64,000 nucleotides of DNA, taken from assembly GCF_963422355.1 (NCBI RefSeq), contig NC_085093.1, positions 8,444,618 to 8,508,617 on the forward strand, read 5' to 3'. Within the stretch, counting starts at the first letter, position 1; each line of letters opens with the position of its first letter. The notes beneath the pieces are model-generated. The model was not told the origin of the DNA and did no database searches. It was given only the letters and a program-made list of their open reading frames with translations. This DNA comes from Corticium candelabrum (Eukaryota > Porifera > Homoscleromorpha > Homosclerophorida > Plakinidae). Made by a program: the position numbers and the translations under genes. Shown here piece after piece: positions 21,975 through 36,900 of this stretch.

Positions 21975-24900
21975 CGTGCGCGCGTGTGTGTTTGCGTGTG
22001 TGTGTGTGTGCGTGTGTGCGTGCATGTGTGCATGCATGTGTGCATGCGTGCGTGTGTGTCTGTGTGTAAATCAAGATCTCCAAGAAGGACGAGTCTGATC
22101 TCCACTGAGTTTGGCTTGCTCACGTCGAATACATAGAGGTCGCAAGTGAAGCTGTCGTCATATTCCAGACTTCTCCCGGGACGATGCGATTTCCTGCGGA
22201 TCGAGCCTGCCTTCGCTCGCACGCGAATATCTCTGTTCTATAAGGTTTCATCGGATCTTCACCAAATTTAAACTGTCCGTTCCTGATGTGGCATTTATTG
22301 CTGGCGACGTCGGAAAAGGGAAGATATTTTGCATATAACCGGGTCTTGAAAAAACGCCCACAGTTGTTTACCTGTTTATGCCCATCGAAAAGCTGCCACA
22401 TTCGATACATACACCTGTTCCCTGCAATGCCAGCAACGTCTTCGAAGTGACAGCGTTCAACGTGACTGTTGAAATGGTGCGAGTCACTGTGAGTCGTGAC
22501 TTGGTATATATACGAGGAACAGATTATCCGGTTGAGTACGTAACTGCACATGACTTCCAAGTTCCTGCTGCTTGGATATATTTCTGAACAGGATTCGTGT
22601 CAAATAGATGCCAAGTTCCATACACCTGTTCATCGCAATGACAGCAGCAATGTCTTCGAACTAAGGAGGCGGTGTCCAACAGGACTGTCGAAATGGCTTC
22701 AACAGGATACTACCAATCAATAATCCAGTTGAGATTTTTGGAAATGGAACACTTCATTACATTTTCTTTGTCTTCAACTGGTTTTAGCTATGTAGCAATC
22801 AATAGGCTCAGAATAGGATACCATTGACCAGGATATAACTCTGAATGAATGTCTTCATGAGAATTCTGTTCGGCTGATAATTGTTTAGAGATACACTTCA
22901 TAATAAATTTGAACGGGATACTCATGCAACAACATAAATTTGCATACATGGAGATACTCAATTCTTGCTAATTTCTCAGAACGGGATTTAATTGAACGCG
23001 ATATAACTCTGAATGAGAAATCTGTTTGGCTCCTAATTTTTCAGAACAGAGTAAAAATGCATGTGAACTCATGCATACAACGTTAAATTAATTAACTGTA
23101 CGAGAATTCTGTCAGGGGCTGCTAATTATATACTTCATGAATGCAGACAACAATAAATTAATTAGCAACTAATAATAATAGAAATTTACTAACATAATAT
23201 TAATAGCTACTAGTAATCTGCCCGTTCGGAGAACGGGATGGTGAGCTAGTGAAATATAAGCGTAAGTATTTGGGCCGTTGTATTCAGGTCTTAAGCCCAA
23301 TCATGATAAATCCAATCCACATCGGGAGGTGGTTTCGATCATGATTGGTTGAATCCAATTAGAAATAGTGGGCGTTATCTTTACGTATGCTACAAGTGTA
23401 GTCAGAACATCCAACCCTTCTCACTCATGTTTGTTCTCGCTCACCTGATGTCAGTGTATCAATGCTTTACACAAGCACAGAACCCATCCGTACTCATCGG
23501 TCATTAGTCATGTGATACCAAAAGAGGCGGAAGTATCGTTTTCAAAGTGCAGTGTGGATGCTCACTAGCCCAATTGGATCATGATCTGATCCATTCTCAA
23601 TTTCTGGTCTAGTGTGGACACGGCTTTAGTCAATGTCCCGTGAAGATTGTGATGTAACGCCAGGAAGATGATACTTGCCTCATTGAAAAAGGCATGTGTT
23701 AGGTTATTGCACGATTAAAAGGGAGCTCCAATGAATGGCTAAGTAACAGACACTGCTAATTATACTCACACTACAATGTGCAGAGTGTAGACAACGGATG
23801 TACTACAGTACTATAGCTACAGCATCTACATCGTTGCGCTTAGGTTCATTAAAGATATAGGGTCTTTCTACACTAGTGACACTCCTCCCAGCAGCTTTTT
23901 GAATGTCATGTGTCTGGACAGAAAGGAGTGTGTCTGCGTATGCAGCTGTCTTGAAGAGAACCATCTAAAACCTTTTTCATACTTGAACCTTGTGCGTGTT
24001 TCTCTTTGTAGAGCAATAGAACGAAGGCTGACACTAATTACTGTTCAGTTTTATTGCGCTAGCCTCATCTCCTGTGAGGTCAAGTATACTAGGAGAAAAT
24101 GGAGTCTAGCATCCTACTGTCATTAGAGAGCTCTTCATAGGCCATAAGATACAAGATCCCTGCATAGCTAACATTCCTGTTTATTTTGTGTGTAGTTAAC
24201 TGGCAAGATAACTGACTTATGAAGGCAATTCATTTGGTGTAGGCAGAGCTTAGCATTCATGATGTCACAGTGTAGTGCATGCTTCGTACATAGCACACAT
24301 TTTCTGCTATCATAGCAAGGGCATGCCTAGCCGCGGTTCCAGACTCTTTCCCGTATGTACTACTGCACTTGACAGGTATATGGGGTCAAAGTAGGAGAAG
24401 CGAGGGAGAAAGTGCCTGGATGCACTGCTAATACAAACAAGTTCAGGGGCGGAAAAGCTGTATTAGGTCCAAATTATACCATTAGTCTAACTGCATTAGG
24501 TTGCTGAATGCAATCGTAATATGATGTAGGTAACTCATCAGTCAGTTCCACTCGAATGACATTAAAACAGTAAGCAAAAACTGGCTAACCACTGAACGAC
24601 GCAGTGAACTTTGCCTGCAACAACAGCAACAACGGGATCGCGGAATCGACTCTGTTGGAGGGCATTCCTCCAATGAGAGCATCTGTGGACTGCCAAACAC
24701 AACACTGACATCACCACGTTGAATCTGTTCGTCTTCAAACAAGCTAGCACCTATCATTGCAGGTGTTACACCGTGTTCTGTCGAGCTTGCTACCTGGTCT
24801 CTCATGAGAGAAAGCAATGGTGATGCAACAACCGCAGTTGGCTTGATGGAAAGAGCAGTCTGCAGTATCAGTGACCCGCTAGAGTGTTGCACTCTTGGCA

Positions 24901-27900
24901 TTATATGGAATATCATAGACTTGCCATAGCCAGTTGGAAAACATGCAAGAACGTCGTCGCCTTGGCCCAGATGACATATCATGTTTGCAGAGGTGCTGCA
25001 ACGACTTCAGAGCTTAATTCAATCTTGAAAATTGAGGACAGCAAACAGCTACTGCTTCCGCTATTGAATCATCTGAGATGGATCAACGAGGATCAGTGCT
25101 TATAGGTAGTGTAGTACAGGCGTAGCCTCGATTTCTAATTTACTCGGGAAGACCTCCAACGCAAAAAATGCTGCAGCTGTTGTAATATGAGCCTAACTCT
25201 GCCTAACAACGTTAATTAGCATGTATACAATTATAACCGTAGATTAGGTGGTATTGTTGTTCTTGTTGTAGACCAATTAAAACTACCACTCAGAGCAAGC
25301 GGGAAGTTTTTATTGGAGTGAAGTGTATAGCTTTCTCATTCCTGAATTTGTTTGTAGTAGCAGTGCGCCCAGACGCTTTCCCTCATGCTCCTCCTACTTT
25401 TGACCCCATATACCTGTCACGTGCAGTTATGCATACAGGAAAGTGTCTGGAATCAAGGCTAGGGCGTGCCTGAAAGTAGCGCAACACGAAGTCTCAAGAC
25501 AGCATGCATTTTAAGATCAAGTTGTATTTCAGTTGGAGTTTCCCTTTAAAGTCTAGCTATGATGTTATTTAACATTACTTTTTGCACAGTGATTTTATCT
25601 GCTTGGCATTTGATATCTAATACAGTAGACCCCCTTTATGCAAGCCACGGAGGAGTAAGGGTTTGATAAGTGAAAAGAACAGATAATCAAAGCGTCAAAG
25701 TTTTGATTGTACATCAGAGTTCCAGTCCACATTTGAGTCCCAGTATGTGCATAGTCTGAACTCTGAAACATGTACAATACTCTAGTGATAAAATGATTGC
25801 ATAATACGTGTGATATATGCATACTACAATCATCACCAAATGAATCCTAGAAGCCTCTGTTTCTTTCGTCGCCATCACTGCACGTTGTCACTGTGCTTTC
25901 ACAAATGGGCTTATGATGTTGTTTCCAGTTCGCCAACACGGTTGGATATGTGAGGGGTCGGATAAGCGAGGGTCTACTGTAATTAGACTTTGTTCGGGCA
26001 AAGACAGGCAAATCAGCTAGTACACTATAATTGTATGCATAGACTACCAAATGTATGTGCATGGGTATGTGCTGTATGAGCTCTTGTTAGTTTTAAGTCT
26101 TGACATTTTATATCTGTAGTACGTAAAGATCTATTTACTCTATTATGTAATTGTCTACTGTATTCATGTCTGACAGAAAAGATCTATTTTTTGATGCTGA
26201 AAAGACTCAGTTGTAGTGTTTGTTTTCTTGTTTTTAGTTTGTCCTCGTCCTCCAGATCGACCTTGGGTTCAAATCCGACCAATAGATAGGCAGAGATGTG
26301 GCAGTGAGTTTTTGTCATTCATGTACACACCAGCTTGAAACACTGCATTTGTGCTCTACTAGCGACTTTTACTGTCATGTGCTATAACGTTTTGTGTGAA
26401 AAGTATGCCACAAGACAACTGTATGGATACTGTCCATCATGGGCTCTCATTTGGGAATACAGGAAACAAAACATCATGAAGGAGCTGATCCAGTACAGTG
26501 CAGATATTATTAGTTTGCAGGTACAGTACATACAGTATGTGGTTACTAGTAATTAATTGAGCGATAAGTGAGCAACTAGGAGTTCTAGTGAGCACCTATA
26601 GGTAGCAAAATGTGGTCTGGCTTCTTTATTGGGAGTGTGGTAGTAGGGATGGCTTGAATCTCTAGATAAATTTTGTCAGGATCACCTTGGGATAGCATAT
26701 TTCTGAAATAGTTATGTTGTTCATTACAGTGATTAGTGTAGTTCTTTGAGTAAGAACTTTTGTGAAATATATGCTTATTAGGAAAGCCTATGTTTTGGGT
26801 ATTGACGGTACCAGCATTTTGCTGGTTGGAGTAGTGAGATAGCTAGTTAAGGCACGAAAAGCAGCCATTATTGCTGGTGGAAGCGGATATGATAGGCGTC
26901 CATGAACAATTGTCTTAGTAGGGCGGAAAGGTAACCAAAATTTAATTAAGATCACGGTGTCACACAGTTGTTTGAGCATTGAGGTTCATAGGTGTTGTTT
27001 CTGGGCTTAGTAGAACTCGCACATGGCTCTGCATGACGTATCTGTCTTACCTGTTACAGAAAATGAATAATGATGAGTGTTTGCTTACTTACTTTCTAGT
27101 TATGTAGGCCATCTAAGGAAATGTGTGTCATAAAGGTGACATTGATAGGTTACACATGCGGGAGGTGTTTGTTGAGGCATAAATCCTAACTTGTCAACCT
27201 TGCAAATTGGAGTGGTCATTTCATATATGATGTCATAGTGTATTTCTGCGAATAGTGCCACATGGGGCACAATTTGAGCATGGGCCATTCTTATTTCTCA
27301 AGCACAGAGACTGTTGCATTGTTCGTGTGTATACCATCGCGCTAGACAAACACACCACCTAATCTAATCTTACAGTAACCCTTGGCAGAGTGTGCACTAA
27401 GGTTTCAGACATTGCCGGACATGATATATGGCCATGTTGAGTTATGGCCGGATACAAGCCTAACAATTAGACAATCCGACATGTATACCAGAATATGTAC
27501 CGACCATACAAATATACTGGAACTGCTAGCTGAAGCAATGTCAATGCCTACTACAGATTCATCGACTAACCAGAGTGACTTCAGCTAACTGCCTCTTGTT
27601 GATCTTGTGATAGACGCCAATCTCCCTCGAACGGAGCCATGTGGTGCACAAACTATCAGTATTGCTGTCTGCAAAATAGTGTGCCATCACTCTTTTGGAA
27701 TTTGCAAAAATGAGGCGTGTCAGTTCTGTCAGCTATAGCAGCTTCTTGGACGGAACTATCGGAAGCAGTTCGAACTGTTCAACAGTTTCAGAACTAAATC
27801 GAACACGAGTTTCAGTAGTTCTAGAACTGCCGGATCTGTAAATCGAATGCTCTCATAGAAATGGGCCGGATTTTCTGCAGTTTCAAATGATATGAAGGTT

Positions 27901-30900
27901 GTCTCTCCAGAACATGGCGTAGCGAAGTTAGTGGCCAAATCAGCGTGAATAGAGATTAGGAGGTAGTATACTTACCTTTATGTAGTTTGTTCTGATTTGC
28001 AGTGTACACTAAAGACCGCTACTAGTCTAGGGTATCTAATCTATTACGTAGTGTGGTTTGCGGTCTTCCAGATTAAAGTGTTCTGATTTCATGTGCAGTG
28101 TTGCTGTGAATTGACAGTGTAGCTAGTGTTTTTGAAGAAATCCCGATGTGACAAAGCAGCGCCACATGCACAATGAGGGGAGATGTGTGGTCTCGTGCCT
28201 GACAGCATGTAGTCTAGCTACGTAGCAACATCATAGAGCCATGTACAGAAAGCCACGAGTGTTTGTTGGCAGAAATTGTTGTGTTTACATGTTACATGGA
28301 ACAACTTCCAAATGCCCATGCTACACTGTGAACAGTATTTGTCACAGAAACATTTGAGTCTCGCTTGCCAGTTTTGGTCGGATATGATGTCTGTTTCAAA
28401 TCTAGGTGATCGGACAAATGCTCAATTCAGTTGGAAGTGTCCGATGTGTGACTATTATTTCGCTCTCTGCCTTGGCTACTTTTGCTTTTACTTGAGTCAT
28501 ATTCCTGGTCTGTTGCATCTGTTGAATCTTCATTGTCACTCGGGTTCTATCTGGGTGTTCATTTCATCTCAACCGTACACACTGGAAGAGTGCATGCAAT
28601 TGCATATAACTGGGTTTGAATATTACCCCAGTCGGGCACTAATCAAGCTTGGGACATTATTATTATTTTGCCATGGGGCATTGGGCATTGGGGCACTATT
28701 CACAGAAATATGGTTTTTAGATTAGTGTTGTTGGTTGAGACAAAATCCTGGCAAGAGCACTGCTAACAGTTTATTGCACTGACACTTCTACTCCATCTAT
28801 CCCAACTTCTCCAGAAGTGTGAGTGGTGAGGGAAGGCTTGGCTTTTCCAATTATTTACAAATTATCAGTTATCATTCAGCTACATAGATTGGACAGCAGG
28901 ATGTCTTTCTACGTCAGCAGTATACTGAGTGTAATGTGATTAGAGGCCCATCTTAATTAAAGGGTGTTGAAATTAGCCCATATGATAACTAATAATAGAC
29001 TGCAAGCACAAATGCTGAGTAGGTGGGGTGCAGGACAGTTAGTCGCTGAAATGTAGTTGCGGAACTTTAGTTGCCAGTACACCTAGTCACCCGTACATTT
29101 AGTAGCCGTACAATTAGTTGCCAGGTAACTGAACGTTTCTATACATACCTGTCAAATTTATGTCATCAAATACTTGAGATAGTGTGATTAGTGTCAACAC
29201 TTAAGGCTGATTCACACTGAACACGTAACAACGTAACGTATTTTATCAACGTAGAGTGATCTACGTAACCTAGCGTAACGTGCCAACATTCACATTGATC
29301 TCCTCGTATACGTTCAGCATCCGATACATGATGTCACGCATGGAAACTTTCATCACATCTAGTTAAGCAGGGGAAACGTTGTTTCTTACTGATTCTTCTT
29401 ATTTCTTGGAGACAAAGGAGAAAAGTACACGAAGCGAATGTGGATTAGATAGAGTTTCCAGTGCAGGCATGCTCTAGGGGAATACCAAGCCCTGGTTAAT
29501 ATTGTTTCTTGTTTACTTTCTACTTAGGAAGTTGCAACGGATCAGTTCTATAACTTCTTTAAACCTGAACTGGCCAGGCATGGATATGACGGTGTTTTTA
29601 GTCCAAAGTCAAGAGCAAAGACAATGGGTGAAACAGAAAGCATGCAAGTAGATGGTTGTGGCATCTTTTATCGAACATCAAAGTACATATTTGCTAGTCA
29701 TGTGACTGCATATAACATTTATTCATTATGTTATTTCTAATATGTAGGTTTCTTTTATTTGAACACTATTTGGTTGAGTTCAACCAACTGGCAATGGCAT
29801 ATTCAGAAGGAGCGGATGACATGCTAAACAGAGTCATGCCAAAAGATAACATTGCAATTGTGGCACTTCTTGAGGTATGTGGAGGAAGGCATGCATCTAG
29901 AATTGTAGACATGTAGTGAACTGTATGAATTGTGGCATGATTACACTCATCTCATCTGTTGCAAAGACCAGTGAGAGGTTAGTGACAGTAGTATCATTTG
30001 TTGCTTTGTATTTCTCAAGTGGGCATGATATTTTTGCATTGTCATAAGACTCACAACTGTTACTCTTTTTTTTCATTTTGACCGTCATCATTGCTTTTAT
30101 CAGTATTCTTGTTGGTATATGCTGGAACTATTTGGCAGGATTCTGTTATGTGGATCGGTGTGGAATGGGCGCGACCCATAATTGGGCGACCCATAGTATA
30201 TGCTGTTGTCCGACCCATGCTAAATAGATATTAGGTAATGATCTCAAATTCAGCGTATTTGGTGCTTCCTTGTTAGAAAAACTGATAGATGAGCAAGTGA
30301 CTTCATGGTAGTTTTGCCATTTTTGAGCCTTTAGCAACTGTTTTAACTTCTCAGCCAGCTACAAGGCGTATCTATATTGTAGTTTGCATAATATTATGAT
30401 TGCTAATCCTAGTTTTTGTTGATATATCTACATTCTTTACTCATCACGAGCATGTGATGAGTATTAAATCTTCAATTACTTCCATGTCAAAGGCATTGCT
30501 AAGAATCTCACTGTTTTACTAAGGGAGGACTGGACTTCAGTGATTCAGGTGAATCAATTGAAGAGGGTGGTACTCCCACTCCTCTGGCTTTGACGTCACC
30601 ACGGGGAAGCACCATAACAAGCAATTCAAGTAAGCAATGAACTCAGTTTTCTACAGAGTGGCTTATCAGCCAATCAACTGGCTGAGATATGATCATGACT
30701 GCCAAGGCACGTCAGAAGCATGAACAGTAGGCAATGATTCAACCAGGACACATGAAGTCAAGAATTGTGCAGATGTTGTAGATTGAATAGCATGACATGG
30801 CATGAAGAAAGTGCAGTACATCTTGAGAGTGTTAAGAAGAAAGAGATGCTTCAGAGGCTGATGTCACTGCTGGAATAAATCCATTATTATCAGCAGGAGA

Positions 30901-33900
30901 GATGGAGAATGCATTTTACTGTCTGTATGACCGAGAATAGAATTCCACATACAACAAAATTTGAGCCTCTCTCAGATAAGGTTGCACTGATAATTGGATC
31001 AGATATTGGCCTGTATAACCGTTATCAAATGTGTCAGTACTGGTTTGGTTGCAGCCAGTAATACAGATAACATGTGCATGTGTAGAAGCGTAGTTGGCAT
31101 GTGAAGACTGGTGCACGTCGTGATGGGTTTTATGGAGCTAAAGAAGATACTAGCTATCTGAGATGCTTTCTCTTGAGAGAAGACATGCAATTTGCCATCT
31201 GTGATGTTTGCAGTTAGTCATTTTCCTGTGGTGGCGCACTGCAGACTTGTAATTCCACGAATATGAATCGATGTTAATTAATTGATTAAGTTGTTAACAT
31301 TACAGATGTCAATGAAATATCGGATTGGCTATGGGTATCGGCCTATATTGGTCTAGATTATTGGTTATTGGAAATAAGTATATTGTCTTATCAGTACAGA
31401 AGGGATTTTTGGTCTTCATATCAATGATCAGATCAGCATAGCCAGATATGCGTTGATGTCGATGTCTGAGACTTGAACATCAGAGACATACTATATGGTT
31501 TGTTCAGTTGAAGTCACATGTCTCTAAGAGAGTCTTTGGCCTTTAGTGGAATAATCCTGTGCAGAACTCTGTTGTGTTGTAACAAATTACAAGTTGATTA
31601 TTTTAGAGCTATGTAGGCTTATTGACATTCCTCATCTCAAGAATATTAGATGAGTGCAGATTGTGAGCAGTTGAAGCAAAATGACACATTTGTGATGCTC
31701 ACTTATTATGCATAAATGGGTTGTTCATGTTGAATTGATGCATGGACAGTGTTACTGGTTGGCTTGCTTTCACTCGTGGCTCCTGTACAACATTTGTAGA
31801 TTAGTAAATGCTTAAAAGGGTACCTGCAATGCAAAAATCAAGAATTCTTTTTATGTTGGAAATTGATAGTTGTAGTTGCATACATGACAGGAAAAATAGT
31901 TTTTGATTTTTGAGTTAAGTGTTTGCTGAGATATAGCAGGTCAAAGTTGCTTTCGGTTCTTCAAGTTTCAGGAATGCGTTATAATGGGCGTGGTGTAGTG
32001 TTCACGTCACAGAGGGGAGACTCCACGCTAGCGTGTATTGTAAACAAAGGAATTTGTGGCGAAAGAATGGTTTGGTGTTGCATGGCTGCAGGATGCACCA
32101 ATTCTCGCAAGTCATACGCAAGCGTGTTTCGATTTCCGAAGATCCCCAAGCTAAGAAAGAGCGGGAATCGCAAATAAGGAGGGCAATTGCAGAGACATTT
32201 GTGTTGTCCAGGCTGAGTACGATGGTTTCTACTGAGTGGACAGGAGTCTGTAGTAGCCGCCATGTTTAGCCTGATTGCTTCGAGATATGTACAGCCAGGT
32301 CTATTCAAGAGCTAGGTCTGGGTTGTAGAAGAGCGAAATTGAGGCCACCATTTTCCATCTACCTGCCTCCACACTTCAAGATTGCACCACTCTGGAACCT
32401 TTGCAAAAGAATTGGAGAGCCGCGTTTGAGAAGCAGGAAATTGAGGGTAAGGAAGACTCTCGTGCAGAACTAAAACTACTGCAAATGGCTAGGAGAGGTC
32501 AGACTCTTGATGACTATATATAGACTCGCGTCTTTAGGTGCTTGATCATCATGTGTAGTGAATGGAGTCGTATGCATTACAGTATACTGTACAGCGAAGT
32601 CAAACCTTGCGTCAACGTGAATTCAACTTACAAACTTCAACTCATTTTGTTCTCTTTTTCGCAGCAATAGCTAGAGTTTTGCATGAACTCACCAGTACAC
32701 TGTGCCACTATTGTCTCTAGTATTCAACATTATTATCACGTCATTATTGGAGATAACCTCAAATACGTTTTGACAGCACACGCACTCCACATGAGTACGT
32801 ATCCATCATCTCACAACGATTGCAGCTGTACCTGTGATGGTTGTTTACTTACCTGGATGTGCATCGATTACGTTGCTACTCCTACTTCTACTTGCGATAT
32901 TGACAGGCTATCGGGTAGCCTGTCTTCTCGTTTGCTTCCAAGGCAGCAGGCGATCTCAAAGCTTCAGAGACACTGTCGCTGAGCTCGAATCTGTGTGGTC
33001 TAGTCACTATAATGGCTCTCAGCAGATCTTCAACCTGCGATTCATGCGATGACAGAACGTTATCATCACGTAAAATCCTCCAGAGGGCTCTTCAGAAGAA
33101 TAACTGTTGCTGCCTTCACCTCTACCCTAGCAGCGTTGCCTTGGATATGAAGATGTCATTTTTACAGGACGATACAGATGTACACGCGTCTCCCGTCTGT
33201 GACGTGTACACTTGTTCTAACGTGTCATTGGAACTTGAACAACCGGAAGCAACTTTGACTGGCTATTTCTCAGCAATAGACTTAACTTAAAAGTCTAAAA
33301 CTATTTTTCCTGTCTTGTATGCAACTAGAACTATCGATTACAACATAAAGAATTTCTGATTTTTGCGTTGCAGTTACTCTTTAAACTGCAGTAGACAACT
33401 TAATGGCTTTTCATCAGACTGGGTGGTTACATCTGAACTGAACTTGCGATCACTGATGAAGTTACAATTCTTTAGAACAAGGGGCTGCGTATTGTAATAG
33501 CTGTTCGATATGTTGTGTTATTAGTATCCAGGATGTTGTCATCTGGGATTAGTGTTGTGTAATACAGAGCAGATTAAGTGGGAATCTTGACTACCCGTGG
33601 AATATTACATTGGCGATGAGGATGACTACGCTTTTTGGCCATATAGCTTCGTTTGATGAAAAAATGGAAGAGTGGCCAGTCTACGTGGAGCGGCTTGAGC
33701 ATTGTCTCGAGGCCAACCGAGTAACCGATGCTGACAAGTGACGAGCAGTCCTGCTGAGTGTTATAGGTCCCAGGATGTACAGAGTGCTTCAAAGCTGAGT
33801 CGCACCGGCCAAACCAGGAGACAAAACAATGAAGGAACTGGTTGATGCACTGGGAGCCCACTGTCACTCAAAGCCATCGATTACTGTGCAGCGATTCCGG

Positions 33901-36900
33901 TTTAATAGCCGCATATGAAGAGAAGGCGAGTCAGTTGTGAAGTTTATTGCAGGGCTACAAAGGTTAGCGGAGGAATGCGAGTTTGGGACATTTCTACAGG
34001 ATATGCTACGTGACCACCTGGTAGTAGGCATCGCCAATGACAGAATAGAAGAGGCTGTGGAGAGAAACACGGACGCAATCAAACAAGGTGAAACAGGTCA
34101 AGTGGTAGCAGCAGCTAAGACAGTCACAGGGGAGTCAGTTTACAGAGCAGGCGTCAGATTACCACAGCAACAACACATGGGCCGTCTAGAATTGCTATTG
34201 TTGCAACAAGCGAGGTCATGAACCACAGGACTGTAGCTTTAGAAACATCACGTGTTTCAACTGTGGAAAGGTGGGTCACGTGAAAGCTGCCTGTCGATCC
34301 AGGAACAAGAAAGTTACAACAACAAAACAGCAGGAAACCCAGAGTAGAAGCTGAAGTTTCTGAACCAGAAGACACAGAACAGGAAAGTTATATTCAACAT
34401 ATTTATGTCTTGAAGAAACGGAGAGAGGAACCTTTATATACTACTGTGAGGATGCAGGGACAAATGTTACAAATGGAAGTGGATACAGGTGCATCAGTGA
34501 GCCTTATCAGTGAGGAGACATGGAAGAAGTCATTGACAGAACAAGTAGCACCACTGAAGTCGACAGGAATAAAGTTGAGGACCTATACAGGAGACAACAT
34601 GAAAGTGAAAGGGGAAATACAAGTCAAGGTGGATATTCCAGATGGACAACAACTGCAACTGCCACTGGTAGTAGTGGAAGGCAAAGGGCCCAGCTTACTG
34701 GGAAGAGACTGGTTGCGGCAGATGAGGCTAGATTGGCAGACCATTCATGAGATTAGGACAGCCAAGTGAAGCTGAGGTGAAACAACTGTTGAACAAATAT
34801 CGAGAAGTTTTTAGCGAAGGACTGGGAGAAATGAAAGGGGTAGAAGTGAAAATCTGTGGATGATATGGTCAAACCATGATTCTTTCATCCCAGATAAGTA
34901 CCACAAGCCCTACGTGAACAAATGGAAGAGGAACTTTTTCATCTGACAAAGGCTGGGATCATAGAGCCTATTCAATATGCAGATTGGGCGGCACCTATTG
35001 TGCCTGTGATAAAGAGCTCGGGTATGGTCCCCATTTGTGGAGACTACAGGTTAACGTTGAACCAAGTGGCTAAATTAGACTTATCCAATTGCAAAAATTG
35101 AAGACCTGTTTGCTCGGTTGAGTGGTGGTCAGTCGTTTACAGCAGATTTAGACAGAGCTTATCAACAACTCAAGTTGGAGCTTACCTCACAGCAGTATGT
35201 GGTGATAAACACCCACAGAGGGTTATATTGCTACAATAGGCTTCCTTTTGGGGTGGCATCAGTGCCAGGCATCTTTCAGCAAACAATAGAAAATCTTCAA
35301 GAGATATACCTGGAGTGGTTGTCTACTTGGATGATATCCTCATTACTGGTAGAACACCGCATGAACACCTCCACAGCTTGGAGCATGTTTTGGGAAAGTT
35401 GCAGGAGGTGGGGATTCGATTGAACAAGAACAAATGCAGGAAAAAGGTTAAGTATCTGGGGCTGATGTAATAGATGTCTCAGGGTTGCATCCAAATAACA
35501 AGACAAGTAAGGCCATTACAAAGGCACCAAGACCAAGAAACGTGAATGAATCTTATCTGGGTTTGGTCTCCTACTACGGATAGTTTTGTGCAACCTTGCA
35601 AGTGTACTACCTCCATTACATCAGTTACTACTAACATCTAAGAAATTACTGACTTCATCTTCGGTGCTGGCACATTTTGATCCACACCGTCAAACAATGG
35701 TATCGTGAGATGCTTCACCGTATGGAGTAGGTACCGTGTTGTCGCAAGTGGGAGAAGATGGGTTGGAACACCCAGTGGCATTCGCATCCAGAAGGGCTGA
35801 GAAAAATTAAGCACAAACTGACAGAGAAGGAGTATCGATCATGTTCAGGTTAAATCGATTTCACTGGTTTCTATTTGGGTGCGAATTTGTCATTCTAACA
35901 GATCATAAACTCTTGTTGGGAATGCTCGGAAAATTGGCTCAATTGTCATGTATGGCATCAGCCCAAGTACAGCAATGGGCAACCATTTTGTCTGGTTACC
36001 AGTACCAGTTACAAGTACAAAGCAGGCAAGGAAAATGCAAACGCTGATGCAAGTAGCCGTTTACTGTTAGTGGAAGTGGATTATGAGTCAGATGGACAGC
36101 CAGAGGAAGTGATCCAGTTGCTTCAGTGCCTAGAAACTTCAGTGACAGCAGAACTGATATATAAGTTCCTGGACAAAACAGGACAAGACTTTAGCGACTG
36201 CTCGCGGACATTATGATGATGAATATTGTGGTGTGGTTGGCTTGCAAACAAACCATTCTTATTAGGACTGTAATGCCAGAAATTAGGTGATCTGTGTGTG
36301 TGTGCCTGTGTGTAAAGGATATCTCCAAAACTGCAGTTTGCAGCTCTACTAAATTTTGCTCTCGCATGCTGATGTGATCAAGGTAGACAGTGAATTCTCT
36401 GGGGACGATTTGATTTCTTGCTGATAGAACCCGCATCCTCTCGCATTTGAATTTCTCTAGAACAGTGCATCGGATTTTCACCAAATCTGAAATGCTCATT
36501 TCTGACCTGAGGGCAGTGATGTGGACAAAGGATGATATTTGATTATATCCGGGTCCTTAAGGAATTGGGTTACCTTTGTTTGCCTGTGTATGTGCGTTGA
36601 ATAGTTTGAATGTTGAAATAGCTGTGACTTTAGACATGATTTCAGGGGCGTAGCCAGGCCCTCGCACAAACTCTTCACTGTTCGTGGCTTGCTGTTTATG
36701 GTGCAATTGGGAAAAGTAGAGTTTATGTTGCCAAATATGCAAATTAAGTTTATGTTGCCGAATGAATTACATTGAACTTTGACGTTGATGGCGCTTCTTG
36801 TAGACAGACCCTCTTTCGTTGTTATTCTTCCAAAGTACATAGAGCAAGACTTGACCGATAGACGTTTGTCTCTCATAGCAGCGATTTGCCAAACCGAACG

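Larger units (their letters stand above)
31816..33380 (+). mobile_element. Kolobok-like element with a THAP domain, TTAA target duplication
   Basis: TTAA lies at 31812-31815 and 33381-33384, immediately outside inverted repeats: AAGGGTACCTGCAATGCAAA at the left and the reverse complement of AGAGTAACTGCAACGCAAA at the right, continuing into AAAATCA and AATTCTTT in both. The 1565-bp interior carries a THAP zinc-finger remnant near its left end. THAP domain plus TTAA targets is the Kolobok superfamily signature (family knowledge); P elements also carry THAP but duplicate 8 bp. No DDE catalytic core is recognisable, so it is a deleted copy. Confidence 0.85.

Noticed and set aside
21827..22222. 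His-Thr rich frame on the minus strand
   Set aside because: It is the complement of the GT-rich tract of the repeat at 21918.
23270..23625. Another TIR element
   Set aside because: The inverted similarity is short and interrupted, with no target duplication; kept only as a note.
33560..36190. Endogenous retrovirus with envelope gene
   Set aside because: Zinc knuckles, protease, RT and RNase H fit Ty3/gypsy; no envelope, integrase or LTR pair is present.
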